Shown in pieces: positions 1-8,998 of a stretch of DNA of 35,517 bases (positions within the stretch are counted from its first letter, which is position 1; the number at the start of each line of letters is the position of its first letter). Location of the stretch: contig CADCVG010000051.1 of NCBI GenBank assembly GCA_902806075.1, positions 1 to 35,517 of the forward strand. The letters run 5' to 3'. The stretch comes from an uncultured Rubrobacteraceae bacterium (GTDB lineage Bacteria; Actinomycetota; Rubrobacteria; Rubrobacterales; Rubrobacteraceae). A model generated the notes under the pieces. The model saw only the letters and a program-made list of their open reading frames with translations. It did not search any database and had not been told where the DNA came from. The translations under genes were made by a program, and so were the position numbers.

Positions 1-460
1 CCCGCTCTTCGGGCGCGTATAGCGAGATATGCCCCAAAGTGTGACCTGGCGTGTGTAGAACTTGCAGTACCACACCACCCGTCTCGATCTCATCACCGTC
101 GGAGAGCGGGTAGTCTACCCGGTATGGCTCGATGGGTTGGTCTAGCCATTCGACGCTGCAAGCCTCGCGGTCCCTGCGGTTAACGAGGTCCGCTTCCCAG
201 CGGTGGGCAGCGATAGGGAGACCGTAGCGTCGCTGCAGGCCACTGTTCCCCCCGGCATGGTCGCAGTGGTAGTGGGTGTTGACGATCAGGGCCAGACTCT
301 CCGGTGGTACGCCTGCTTTCCGCAACAGGTCCTCTGTGGCGGATAGGTCGCTGCCGAAGCCGGTATCCACGAGCACCGGACGCTCGCCCCGGACGAGCAC
401 CGCATTCGCGCTCGGGTACGCGCGGCGGAAGAAGACCAGGCGTTCCTTCGGGTCGCTCAT
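1..460 (-). CDS. MBL-fold metallo-hydrolase, C-terminal part cut by window edge
   Basis: The frame opens at ATG 460 and stays open to base 1, giving 153 codons; the C-terminus lies outside the window. About 65 residues in is the metal-binding motif THYHCDHAGG (HxHxDH), and near the end HTPGHTLGH supplies the next metal ligand, as in glyoxalase II-like metallo-beta-lactamase-fold hydrolases. The first 40 residues (a short strand pair ending in LVDTGFGSD) are the usual N-terminal sheet of this fold. It follows the MaoC-type hydratase on the same strand with only 10 bases between them, so the two are probably co-transcribed. The substrate cannot be told from sequence; thioesters and lactones are typical for the fold. 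The family assignment is firm and the function is open. Confidence 0.88.
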   Translation of the reverse strand, partial: MSDPKERLVFFRRAYPSANAVLVRGERPVLVDTGFGSDLSATEDLLRKAGVPPESLALIVNTHYHCDHAGGNSGLQRRYGLPIAAHRWEADLVNRRDREACSVEWLDQPIEPYRVDYPLSDGDEIETGGVVLQVLHTPGHTLGHISLYAPEER

Positions 461-470
461 CCCAGGTTCT

Positions 471-920
471 TTAACGAGCCAGACGGACCCGGCTGGGAAA
501 CCCGGCAAACATCGCCCGTAGCACCTCGACGTCGTCCTGGTTGACGAAGCCAGCGGTCGCCTTTACGCGGCGTTTCTCCTCGTCCTTCTCCGCTATGGTG
601 ACGTTGCAGGAGATGGTGTCACCCACGAAGACCGGCCCGAGGTAATCGAAGGACATCTCCGTGGCGAGGAAGCCGAGCAGGCCACCGATGTGCGTCAGCA
701 TGCTACCGGTGAGCAGGCCCGGTATGGTCAGCCGCCCGTAGAAGCTCTGCTCTGCAAATGCCGCGTCCTGGTGGTAGGGGTTGTAGTCCCCGGTCACGCC
801 GCAGAACATCGCCACGTCCCCGTCGGTAAAGGTGCGCCGGAACTCGAAGGTCTGCCCGACGTACATCTCCTCGAACGCCTCTCGCAACTGCCGCTTGAAC
901 TCCGGCGTAGCCTCCGGCAT
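471..920 (-). CDS. MaoC-like hot-dog dehydratase
   Basis: A 149-residue protein with the single hot-dog domain of (R)-specific enoyl-CoA hydratases. The hydratase motif GDYNPYHQD lies at residues 44-52, giving the catalytic Asp45 and His50, followed by GRLTIPGLL and the conserved GDTI turn of the family. These enzymes add water to trans-2-enoyl-CoA in beta-oxidation or polyhydroxyalkanoate supply. Length is normal for a one-domain MaoC protein. The downstream MBL-fold hydrolase starts 10 bases after its stop, suggesting an acyl-thioester pair, but that link is inference. The start ATG at 920 is preceded by a purine-rich stretch (AAAGAGGGGGC) that can serve as ribosome binding site. Confidence 0.88.
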   Translation of the reverse strand: MPEATPEFKRQLREAFEEMYVGQTFEFRRTFTDGDVAMFCGVTGDYNPYHQDAAFAEQSFYGRLTIPGLLTGSMLTHIGGLLGFLATEMSFDYLGPVFVGDTISCNVTIAEKDEEKRRVKATAGFVNQDDVEVLRAMFAGFPSRVRLAR

Positions 921-1059
921 GTGCCCCCTCTTTGTCGGATCTTACAGTACGGTAGCGCGAGCCCCAACGCTGCGTAGGCGCCCCGCCACTGGCAGCGGGA
1001 CGCTTATGTATCCTCTCCCAACTACAAGAATTGCGACGGTAGCAGCGGGCGGCAAGACG

Positions 1060-1290
1060 CTAGCTGTGCAGAATCTCCAGGATCTTGCGTACCTCGTTGG
1101 TGCTTTCTCCTCCAGTGCCGAGTGTTCGTCCTTGGAGAGGTCTGGCTCTATAACCTCCTCGGCGCCCGCGCTGAGCTTCGCGGGCACGCCACCGAAGAGG
1201 TCGTTGAGACCGTACTCGCCCCGCAGGCACGCGACGCGGGGGAGAATGGGCTTCTGGCCGAAGAGGAGCGTCAACATCGAGGTAGTGACG
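1060..1290 (-). pseudogene. 3' remnant of an LDH-like malate dehydrogenase
   Basis: On the minus strand about 60 codons read as the C-terminus of an LDH-like (Bacillus-type) malate dehydrogenase: GQKPILPRVACLRGEYGLND, then FGGVPAKLSAGAEEVIEPDL, then SKDEHSALEE. A one-base shift near 1108 moves the rest (STNEVRKILEIL) into another frame, ending at a TAG at 1060. Upstream of about 1290 no dehydrogenase sequence can be recognised, and the NAD-binding half and catalytic His are absent. The intact mdh next door (ending at 1403) is of the other malate dehydrogenase type, so this is not a duplicate of it. It is a non-functional relic. The call rests on remembered family C-termini, not on a search. 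Confidence 0.72.
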
Positions 1291-1402
1291 ACCGAGCGCG
1301 ACGTCGCCGGGCTCGTCGGGCACCTGTTCCTCGCGACGGTTGACTTCCGCGTCTTCGCGTGGAGCTTCTGCAAGGTCAGCCCGCCGCGCGCTCGTCCGGC
1401 GG

Positions 1403-2494
<1,092 letters not shown>

Positions 2495-3070
2495 TTGGAG
2501 GTCAGAGAGGCGATAGAGTCACGCCGGAGCGCCGGTATCGTGAAGCCGGACCCGGTACCCCGCGAGCTCGTCGAAGAGGTACTCGAAAGCGCCGTCCACG
2601 CGCCGAACCACAGGATCACCGAACCCTGGCGTTTCCACGTCTTTGCCGGCAAGGGCCGGGGCGAGTTCGCCCGCGCCCGCGCCGAGACCGCCCGTCTGAT
2701 GGCCGAGGCTGAGGGTGAGGAAGAGGAGTACATAGCCGGGCGCACGAGCCGCGAGCGCAAGAAAGCCTTCCGCGCTCCCGTCGTTATAGCGGTGATCTCC
2801 AAAGGTGGCCGCGATGAGGTGGAGACGTTGGAGAACTACGCTGCCTGCGCCGCCGCCGTCCAGAATATGCAGCTAACTGCTCACGCGCATGGCCTCGCTA
2901 CCATCTGGCGCACCGGTCCTGTCGCCTACCACCCGTACATGCGCGGCTTTTTCGGCCTGGAGAACGACGATAAGGTCGTCGCCTACCTTTACCTGGGCTA
3001 TGCTGAAGAGATCGAACGCCCCCGCAGGCGCGAGCCCGCCTCGGCCTGGACCGTCTGGCACGAGGGATGA
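2495..3070 (+). CDS. Nitroreductase-family flavoprotein
   Basis: A 191-residue protein of the nitroreductase/FMN-dependent oxidoreductase superfamily. The N-terminus EAIESRRSAGIVKPDPVPRE and following VLESAVHAPNHRITEPWRF are the FMN-binding Arg/Ser and Asn-Trp-Arg regions of the family; the central ENYAACAAAVQNMQL helix is the usual dimer-interface helix. Such enzymes reduce nitro groups, quinones or flavins with NAD(P)H. The start is TTG 2495, chosen because AAGGAG sits at 2484-2489 with a 5-base spacer; no ATG fits. It stands alone, divergent from mdh, so no pathway can be assigned. Confidence 0.87.
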   Translation: MEVREAIESRRSAGIVKPDPVPRELVEEVLESAVHAPNHRITEPWRFHVFAGKGRGEFARARAETARLMAEAEGEEEEYIAGRTSRERKKAFRAPVVIAVISKGGRDEVETLENYAACAAAVQNMQLTAHAHGLATIWRTGPVAYHPYMRGFFGLENDDKVVAYLYLGYAEEIERPRRREPASAWTVWHEG

Positions 3071-3140
3071 GGGGGATTCCGGGCAACCTTTACCGGGTAT
3101 ATCCGTATGAAGTACCGGAACCTACTCTGAGGAGGAGCTT

Positions 3141-3227
3141 GTGAAGTCGATCTTGAAACGTATACTCGTCGCTGCCGCGCCTTTTATCTTCCGCGAGGTG
3201 AAGAAGCGCTACAGGAGGGGCCGCTAG
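3141..3227 (+). CDS. 28-residue basic hydrophobic peptide
   Basis: GTG 3141 opens a 28-codon frame preceded by AGGAGG at 3130-3135 with a 5-base spacer, a near-perfect ribosome site. The peptide begins MKSILKRILVAAAPFIF and ends in a strongly basic tail (KKRYRRGR), a pattern of small single-pass membrane proteins or membrane-surface peptides. It ends 7 bases before the stop of the convergent MBL hydrolase. No family is recognised. The strong ribosome site is the main support; comparison in related genomes would decide whether it is real. Confidence 0.55.
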   Translation: MKSILKRILVAAAPFIFREVKKRYRRGR

Positions 3228-3234
3228 AGGCTCT

Positions 3235-4035
3235 TCAACCCTCCCAGGGTACACCCTCGAAACCGTCGTCCTCTCTACGGATGCGGACGAGAAAGTCGCC
3301 AGGTTCGTGATACAGGATCACTGGCGCCTCCCGCTCCTCTGCCTCCGTGAGAACCTCGATGCGGTTCTTGCGCGCCGCCTCCGGGTCGGTGTCGACGCCG
3401 GCGATGAGGTCGGGGTTTAGCCAGATCTTTGCCGGCGCTAGGTCCGCCGTGAAGAGCGCGGCATCGTCCCCGGACTCTATCCAGAAGATCTGGTGTCCCT
3501 CCGAATGCCCGCTTCGCACCTCGACCCTCAAACCTTCGACGACCTCACCGTTCCCCTCCTGAAGCTCGCACCACCCCTCCTCAATGCCCTTCTCGACCAC
3601 CGGTACGGCCTCCCTCCGGCCATCTCCCTCAGACATCTTGCGCGCCTCTTCCAGGGCCGCCTCCTGGAGGTAGACGGTCGCGTTGGGGAAGCTCCTCGGG
3701 GCTATCGCCCAGCCGACGTGGTCGGCGTCGAGGTGCGAGAGCACGACGTGGGTTACGTCCTCTGGTGAATAGCCTGCCTCCGAGAGGCCGTCCGCGAGGC
3801 TCTCCTCGCGTTTGAGCTCGTAGCGACCTTCGAGGTAGTCGGGTAGCTCGGGGCCGAAGCCGGCGTCGATGAGAACGAGGGCGTCGCCGGAGGAGACGAG
3901 TACCGGGTGCATGGCGCCCCGGATCTTGGCGCGTTTGGCGTTCGGGCCGAAGAGGTTACCGGCGTCGGTCGTAAAGATGCCGTCGTCGAGCACATATACC
4001 TTGATGGAGCCTATGTCTAGAGACTCAACCGCCAT
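3235..4035 (-). CDS. MBL-fold metallo-hydrolase, lactonase-like
   Basis: A 266-residue metallo-beta-lactamase-fold protein. SHLDADHVGW (HxDxDH) at about residues 99-108 is the metal site, followed by SGHSEGHQ and FTADLAP with the later ligands, and the last His in LYHEPGD. The long N-terminal segment with VLDDGIF and LIDAGFG and the overall length resemble N-acyl-homoserine-lactone lactonase-like MBL enzymes more than glyoxalase II, but quorum-signal cleavage cannot be claimed from motifs. It is not closely similar to the MBL hydrolase at the left edge. It is convergent with the small peptide gene and divergent from the CAP-domain gene. Confidence 0.88.
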   Translation of the reverse strand: MAVESLDIGSIKVYVLDDGIFTTDAGNLFGPNAKRAKIRGAMHPVLVSSGDALVLIDAGFGPELPDYLEGRYELKREESLADGLSEAGYSPEDVTHVVLSHLDADHVGWAIAPRSFPNATVYLQEAALEEARKMSEGDGRREAVPVVEKGIEEGWCELQEGNGEVVEGLRVEVRSGHSEGHQIFWIESGDDAALFTADLAPAKIWLNPDLIAGVDTDPEAARKNRIEVLTEAEEREAPVILYHEPGDFLVRIRREDDGFEGVPWEG

Positions 4036-4124
4036 TTTCCTCCTCCCGCCGCCTTGACCGGGATAGGATAACAGGATTACAGTTCGGCAGGGTTTTGTGC
4101 CGACAACTCGAGGTGGGGGAGAGT

Positions 4125-5213
4125 ATGGTGCGCTACAGGCACCTCAGCTACAGGTATCTCGCCGTCGTCGTCCTGTCGGCGCTCTTTATGGTCATCCTCG
4201 GGGGGAGCGTCCGTGCGCAGAGCTCTTACGACTCCGAGGAACTCGCGTTCCTCCAGATCATCAACGAGTACCGCCAGAACAACGGGCTTCCTACCCTGAT
4301 CCTCTCGGACGCCCTCACCGACGCCTCCGAGCGGCACGACGAAGACATGGCCCGTTACAACTTCTTTGCCCATGAGACTCTGGGCAGCTCCTACTTCCCT
4401 ATAAACTCCAAGCCGTGGGACCGGATGGCCCTCTCCGGCTACGACTACCCGGAAGCCTCCATGTCCGAGAACCTGGCTGCGGGATACGAGACCGCCGAGG
4501 AGGCCTTCGAGGCCTGGCGCACCTCCCCCGGGCACAACGTCAACATGCTTGACGGCAACCAGAAGGTGATCGGCATCGCCCGTATCTACGACCCCGACTC
4601 CTACTACGGCTGGTACTGGACCACCGACTTCGGCTCAGAACTCGATCCCACCTCCCACGCTCCCGGAGAGCCCTCCGAGCAGAGAGCCTCCCAAAACGAG
4701 CAAACGACCGAGCAGGAGCAGGAACCCGAGCGGAGGCGGCAAGAGTCCGGCAAGGCCGGGGACGACCGGAATGTGGATAAGGCCGGCGTCGAGAACGGTT
4801 CGATGAAGAAGGACGGTATATGGGAGCAGAAGACCGCGAAGGAGGGCAACGACCTCATAGACGAGGGCGTTGCTCGTCTCGGTGGCTACGACGACGCGAA
4901 GGACGAGCTCCTACAGAGCATCCGGATAAGCAAAGGACAGAGCCTCACCTACCGCGTCCGGGTGGAGACGGAAGAGACCGAGCACCCCACCGACGGCCTC
5001 GTAGTCCGCCTCACCGACGGGAACGGCAGGCACCTAGTCACCCTCGAAAGCCACACAGACGCCGATGCTCAAAGCTCCGGGGACGACAGCTGGGTCGAAG
5101 AGAGTGTAGACCTCTCGCGCTTCGCCGGCAGGACCGTGAAGCTAGCCTTCCTCGCGAAGACCGATGAAGCCCGTCCCACGACTTTCTATGTCGACGACGT
5201 GGCGTTGGAATAG
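4125..5213 (+). CDS. Secreted CAP/SCP-domain protein with C-terminal beta-sandwich
   Basis: A protein of about 362 residues. The start is placed at ATG 4125 (GGTGG/GGGGGAG just upstream), giving a signal peptide: basic start, hydrophobic core YLAVVVLSALFMVILGG, and a VRA-Q cleavage site. Residues 38-175 form a CAP domain (LQIINEYRQNNGLPTL, SERHDEDMA, FFAHET, SENLA, AWRTSPGHNVNML), the SCP/PR-1-like fold of secreted proteins. A linker of about 60 residues rich in Glu, Gln and Arg follows. The last 110 residues (LTYRVRVETEETE, DDSWVEESVDLSRFAG, FYVDDVALE) look like a jelly-roll/carbohydrate-binding-like module. There is no LPxTG signal, so it is not a sortase substrate. Target and role are unknown. 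Confidence 0.88.
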   Translation: MVRYRHLSYRYLAVVVLSALFMVILGGSVRAQSSYDSEELAFLQIINEYRQNNGLPTLILSDALTDASERHDEDMARYNFFAHETLGSSYFPINSKPWDRMALSGYDYPEASMSENLAAGYETAEEAFEAWRTSPGHNVNMLDGNQKVIGIARIYDPDSYYGWYWTTDFGSELDPTSHAPGEPSEQRASQNEQTTEQEQEPERRRQESGKAGDDRNVDKAGVENGSMKKDGIWEQKTAKEGNDLIDEGVARLGGYDDAKDELLQSIRISKGQSLTYRVRVETEETEHPTDGLVVRLTDGNGRHLVTLESHTDADAQSSGDDSWVEESVDLSRFAGRTVKLAFLAKTDEARPTTFYVDDVALE

Positions 5214-5233
5214 AAACCTTACTGCTGACGGCT

Positions 5234-6460
5234 TCAGAGCCGCAAGGCGGTCTTGACCACTCGTCCGAGGGCTGACGGGTGCTTTAGGAGGTTGTAGACG
5301 GGGGCGTCGCCGGTGAAGCCTTCGAGGAGGGTGCGCCGGGCTTCGGGGTCTTTCTCGCAGGCTTTGAAGAACGGCTCCATGATCTGGAGGTTCGGGACGA
5401 GGTTCGTGAGGGCGTAACCGGAGAGGTGTTCCCTGGCCCGCTTGCGCCGGAGTTGTCGTCCGTAGCCGGCCAGGACGGAGGCCGAGTAGTCGCGTTTCGC
5501 GCGGGCCTCGTGCGCCCAGGCGGCGGCGAGGCGGCCGGACTCTATCGCGTAGCCAACTCCCTCGCCGCTTATAGGGTGGATCATGCTTGCCGCGTCCCCG
5601 ACGGTCATGAGGCCCTGCGCGTAACGCTTCGCTCCCCACATACCCATCTTTAGCGACCAACTTTTAGCCGGTCCCTCGGGCTCAGCCCCGTCGAGCCACC
5701 CGGCCAGCTCTGGCTCTTCGAGGAAGCGGTCGAAGAAGTCCTTGAGGTTACGGCCCGTGCGCTGCAGCGTCTTCGTCGAGACGCCGGCCCCTACGTTTGC
5801 TCGCCCGTCCCCGAAGTAGAAGACCCAGCCGTAGCCGGCCCCATGCTCGTTCATGTCCTTTGTGATAAAGACGTGCAGATCCTGCTTGTCCGGCCCGGAG
5901 ACGTTCTTGAAATACTGCCGCCGGGCCACGGAGTTCTGGTGTGCCTTGATGCCCTCGCCGGCGAAACCTCCCACACCGTCGGCGGCGACCACGAGAGGGG
6001 CCTCGTAGTGGAGCGTCTCTCCGCCCGAGACGGCCTCGACGCCGGTGACGTTCCCCGCGGGCGAGCGGAGGAGTTCGGTGGCACGCACGCCGGTCCGCAG
6101 GTCCGCTCCGGCCTCTCTCGCGCGCTCGACGAGGCGGGCGTCGGTCTCCTCGCGGGCGACGACGTAGCCGTGGGGGCCGTGGAGGGTGGGGGGGACCCTC
6201 TGGCGTAGATAGGCGGTCTGAGTATAGATGGAGAAGCCCGAGAACTTGCCGTGGTGAGGCTCGCCCAACCAGTCGCCGAGGCCCATCAAGGAGACCTCTT
6301 CGGCGGCGTGGGGCATCAGGCCGTCACCGCAGGGCTTGTCGCGCGGAAACTCCTGCCGGTCGAGGAGCAGGACCTCGAGACCGGCCCTCGCAGCGTAATA
6401 GGCCGTCGCCGACCCGCCGGGACCCGCCCCTACCACGATCAAATCCACACGTTCCGCCAT
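5234..6460 (-). CDS. Geranylgeranyl-reductase-family flavoprotein
   Basis: A 408-residue FAD-dependent oxidoreductase. The FAD loop GAGPGG is at residues 11-16 with LLLDR closing the first strand pair; PCGDGLMPHA is the conserved PCGxG region of the family, and GDAASMIHPISGEGVGYAIESG is the second FAD motif. Family members reduce isoprenoid double bonds (geranylgeranyl groups of lipids, side chains of menaquinone as with mycobacterial MenJ). Which isoprenoid is used here is not visible; menaquinone or a carotenoid/polyprenol is plausible for an actinobacterium. The gene converges on the CAP protein gene with a 20-base gap. Confidence 0.9.
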   Translation of the reverse strand: MAERVDLIVVGAGPGGSATAYYAARAGLEVLLLDRQEFPRDKPCGDGLMPHAAEEVSLMGLGDWLGEPHHGKFSGFSIYTQTAYLRQRVPPTLHGPHGYVVAREETDARLVERAREAGADLRTGVRATELLRSPAGNVTGVEAVSGGETLHYEAPLVVAADGVGGFAGEGIKAHQNSVARRQYFKNVSGPDKQDLHVFITKDMNEHGAGYGWVFYFGDGRANVGAGVSTKTLQRTGRNLKDFFDRFLEEPELAGWLDGAEPEGPAKSWSLKMGMWGAKRYAQGLMTVGDAASMIHPISGEGVGYAIESGRLAAAWAHEARAKRDYSASVLAGYGRQLRRKRAREHLSGYALTNLVPNLQIMEPFFKACEKDPEARRTLLEGFTGDAPVYNLLKHPSALGRVVKTALRL

Positions 6461-6601
6461 CCCTCACCCGCCTCTCAGAGTATCTCACTACGCCACCTAC
6501 GGTACCGCCGCCCGGTCCCGGACAGCGGCACATTATACTTTTACCCTGCATGACGCCACCAGAGCAGACGGACCAACCGCGAGAGAAGGAGATGCGAAAA
6601 G

Positions 6602-6802
6602 ATGGTAGATCGCAGCCGCCCGGCCCGCTACGGGGTGGGTGGGAGAGCCGCCCTCAAGGCCACGGGCCAGCCCGTCGAGATACTCGAAGTCCGCCGGGGC
6701 GAGTTCGTCCCGGACTACGTCTACAAGGTACGCGTGCTCGCCGAGAGGCCAGCCCGCCCCTACAATTTGTCAGTCCCCGAGCACGACCTCTCGGACGGAT
6801 AG
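6602..6802 (+). CDS. Small hypothetical protein, 66 residues
   Basis: ATG 6602 follows AAGGAG (6586-6591) by 10 bases. The 66-residue product has a basic start, then KATGQPVEILEVRRGEFVPD and YVYKVRVLAERP, alternating hydrophobic residues suggesting a small beta-barrel (SH3-like) fold, and ends in SVPEHDLSDG. The pattern resembles small binding-site adaptor-like proteins, but no family is recognised. It is divergent from the reductase gene and convergent with the unknown coiled-coil gene. Codon choice in the frame is natural for this genome. Confidence 0.55.
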   Translation: MVDRSRPARYGVGGRAALKATGQPVEILEVRRGEFVPDYVYKVRVLAERPARPYNLSVPEHDLSDG

Positions 6803-6876
6803 CTGGTCGACATTTCAGATCGTCAACTCCCAGGGCCGGCAAGCACGGACGCCTGGTCCGGCCAAAGCCGAGATGG

Positions 6877-7956
6877 CTAGAAGCCTTCGCCCGACGTAAC
6901 GCTGAGGTAGGCGACGTCTACGAGTGGGACGCCGGTCTCCAGGGCGCGGTTCACGGCGCGTACGAGAGCGTCGGCGGCGACGCCTGAGTCGGGGAAGTGG
7001 CCATCGAGGAGGCGGGCGGCGCGGGCTATCTCGTAGAAGGAGAAGCGGCGCCGGTCGCCGGTTAGGTCGTAGACCGCTTCGAGGACTTCGAGGCGTAGAG
7101 AGATCAGCTGTTCGAGGCGCCAGCGGATCTCGTCGCCGGTGAGGCTCATGGTCTGGTAGAGTCGTGCGATCTCGGCTATCTGCTCGAGTGCTCGGGGATG
7201 TTTGTCCAGACGTGCCACCGTGCCCTCGTCGAGGTAGCGCCTGGCGGTGATCCTGGCGAGCGCGAGCCTCCCTCTGGGTCCGTCGAACCCGGCGAGGGGT
7301 CTCCAGTCCTCTCTACCGCCACGCCCGGTCTGGAGGCCCTCCACGCGGACCTCCTCGCCCGCGACGAAGAGGCGCGGGATGTGTCCGCCCGCGTAGTAGG
7401 CGATCTGGCGGGCCATCGCCCCGGCCTTGTCGAGATCGCCCGGAGCCCCCGACGCCCGTATCTCCACCCACCGCCGCAGAGTGCCCGAGTAGAGACGCTC
7501 CAGAGCGCGCCAGGTCGCATCGCCCCGGAGGTCTAGCTCACCCGGTTTCTCGGTGGTGACGGAGACCTCGATTTCCGAACTGTCTTCTTCGTAGACCGCC
7601 TCGACGGATCTCAGGAACTCCTCGAACTCCTCATCCACGGCTCCGGAGAGGTAACGGCGGCGCTCGGCGGGCAGGACGTACATGAGGCGGCTCTTGATCC
7701 TGCGTTCCTTGCCTTCGGCTGCTTTGAGCCGGTCTATTGCCTCGTAGAGCTCCCTGCGGCGCTCGTAGACGAGCGTGGCGAGCCACTCGACCTCCGTATC
7801 TGTACCGAAACCTTCGGACTCAGCCCACGCGTCGTCACGGGCGCCGCAGGCGGCCTCGTGGGCGTTCTCAGCCCGGACCACCGCCCTCTGCTGCTTCTCG
7901 CGCTCGAGCTGGGCTTCCCCCAACTCGCGCTCCAGTGTCTCTATCGTGGAAGACAC
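6877..7956 (-). CDS. Hypothetical protein with N-terminal coiled coil
   Basis: A 359-residue protein of no recognised family. Residues 1-110 are heptad-rich and charged (IETLERELGEAQLEREKQQR, then YERRRELYEAIDRLKAAEGK), predicted to form a long coiled coil. A middle segment (about 130-260) holds DLRGDATWRALERLYSGTLR and PRLFVAGEEVRVEG. The last 100 residues are helical (EQIAEIARLYQTMSLTGDE, RLEVLEAVYDLTGDRRRF). There is no signal peptide or membrane segment, so it is probably cytoplasmic. The gene is divergent from the Yip1-like gene. The long, uninterrupted frame with typical codon use supports it as real; function unknown. Confidence 0.72.
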   Translation of the reverse strand: MSSTIETLERELGEAQLEREKQQRAVVRAENAHEAACGARDDAWAESEGFGTDTEVEWLATLVYERRRELYEAIDRLKAAEGKERRIKSRLMYVLPAERRRYLSGAVDEEFEEFLRSVEAVYEEDSSEIEVSVTTEKPGELDLRGDATWRALERLYSGTLRRWVEIRASGAPGDLDKAGAMARQIAYYAGGHIPRLFVAGEEVRVEGLQTGRGGREDWRPLAGFDGPRGRLALARITARRYLDEGTVARLDKHPRALEQIAEIARLYQTMSLTGDEIRWRLEQLISLRLEVLEAVYDLTGDRRRFSFYEIARAARLLDGHFPDSGVAADALVRAVNRALETGVPLVDVAYLSVTSGEGF

Positions 7957-8103
7957 AACAAGCCCTTCCCGCTCTCCCCTAAACCGCTCCGTACCAGCAT
8001 TCTACAGCAACCCCGAAACGAACGACGCTCGTTAGAGTGTTGCGCCGGGTTCGAGAAATGGTTACATTTGGGCAACGAACATCTCGCAAGGGAGGAGACG
8101 CGG

Positions 8104-8793
8104 ATGGATTTCAACACGGGACCGGGCTCGGGGAGTTCTTCCCCAACGCCAGGCGGTGGTCCGAGGCCGGCATCGGGAGGGACAGGGGGAGAGTTTACTC
8201 TCCAGGATCCGGTCGGTAGCTTCGTCAGAACGGTCGTGGCGGTCGTTACCCAGCCCGTTCCCTTCTTTCGCGGCATAGCCCGGCAAGGGAACTTCGTCAA
8301 TCCGCTTGTCTTCGCGTTGATATGCGCCCTGATCTCCGCCCTACTCAGCGGCATCCTCGGATTGATCTTTGCCCCGCTCTTCGCTGGGCCAGGGGATACC
8401 GGCGAGGCATTCGCGGGAGGTGTCGGGGGGTTGGTCGGTGCCCTGATCCTGTCGCCGATATTGACGGCTATAGGCTTGGTTATAGCGGCCGGCATTTTCC
8501 ACTTGCTCGTGCTGATATTTGTAAGGCCCAGCAACATGGGGTTCGAAGCGACCTTCAGGGTCGCTTCTTACGCCCAGGTGACGCAGCTCGTAAGCTGGAT
8601 ACCGGTCATCGGGTCGATAATTGCCGCCGTGTGGGCCATCGTCCTGTACATATTCGGTATTCGGGAGGTGCATGGTACGACCACGGGTACGGCGGCTCTC
8701 GTCGTCCTGATCCCGGTAGCCGTGTTCCTGATTCTACTGGTTGTACTTGGTGGAGCGCTATTGTTCTTGCTCGGTAATCAGCAGCAGTTTTAG
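8104..8793 (+). CDS. Yip1-family membrane protein
   Basis: A 229-residue membrane protein. ATG 8104 is chosen because GGAGGAG at 8091-8097 lies 6 bases before it; a longer upstream frame has no such site. Residues 1-33 are Gly/Pro/Ser-rich and disordered. Then PVGSFVRTVVAVVTQPVPFFRGIARQ matches the amphipathic entry of Yip1 proteins, followed by about five hydrophobic segments (NPLVFALICALISALLSGIL; GLVGALILSPILTAIGLVIA; VLIFVRP; YAQVTQLVSWIPVIGSIIAA; LVVLIPVAVFLILLVVL). The A-T-F/YA-Q region before the fourth helix is typical of bacterial Yip1-domain proteins. The role is unknown; it stands alone. Confidence 0.8.
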   Translation: MDFNTGPGSGSSSPTPGGGPRPASGGTGGEFTLQDPVGSFVRTVVAVVTQPVPFFRGIARQGNFVNPLVFALICALISALLSGILGLIFAPLFAGPGDTGEAFAGGVGGLVGALILSPILTAIGLVIAAGIFHLLVLIFVRPSNMGFEATFRVASYAQVTQLVSWIPVIGSIIAAVWAIVLYIFGIREVHGTTTGTAALVVLIPVAVFLILLVVLGGALLFLLGNQQQF

Positions 8794-8932
8794 GTAGACG
8801 GCATAGAGAAAAGCCGAAGCTTCGCTGTCTGATCCTCTTTGACAACTCCGACCTCTGCCTGATCGCCGTGGTCACCCTCTTTCTCGTGTCTGAGTTTTGG
8901 GGCAGCCGTCAGCCGATGCTCTACGCGCCCGC

Positions 8933-8938
8933 TATACT
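8933..8938 (+). promoter_or_regulatory. Candidate -10 box for isocitrate dehydrogenase
   Basis: TATACT lies 61 bases before the GTG start of the isocitrate dehydrogenase gene. No good -35 box stands 16-18 bases upstream; a TTGACA at 8839-8844 is too far away to pair with it. The remainder of the 205-base gap after the Yip1-like gene shows only a short CGAAGCTTCG palindrome near 8816. Confidence 0.35.
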
Positions 8939-8998
8939 GCGTGCGAGCCAAAGGAAAAGGGTAGAAGTAGGGCGAAAAGATAGGGTTAGGAGGTTCTT

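Noticed and set aside
4095-4124. TTG 4095 as start of the CAP-domain protein
   Set aside because: It would put ten charged residues before the signal peptide; ATG 4125 gives a normal signal peptide and a purine-rich site upstream.
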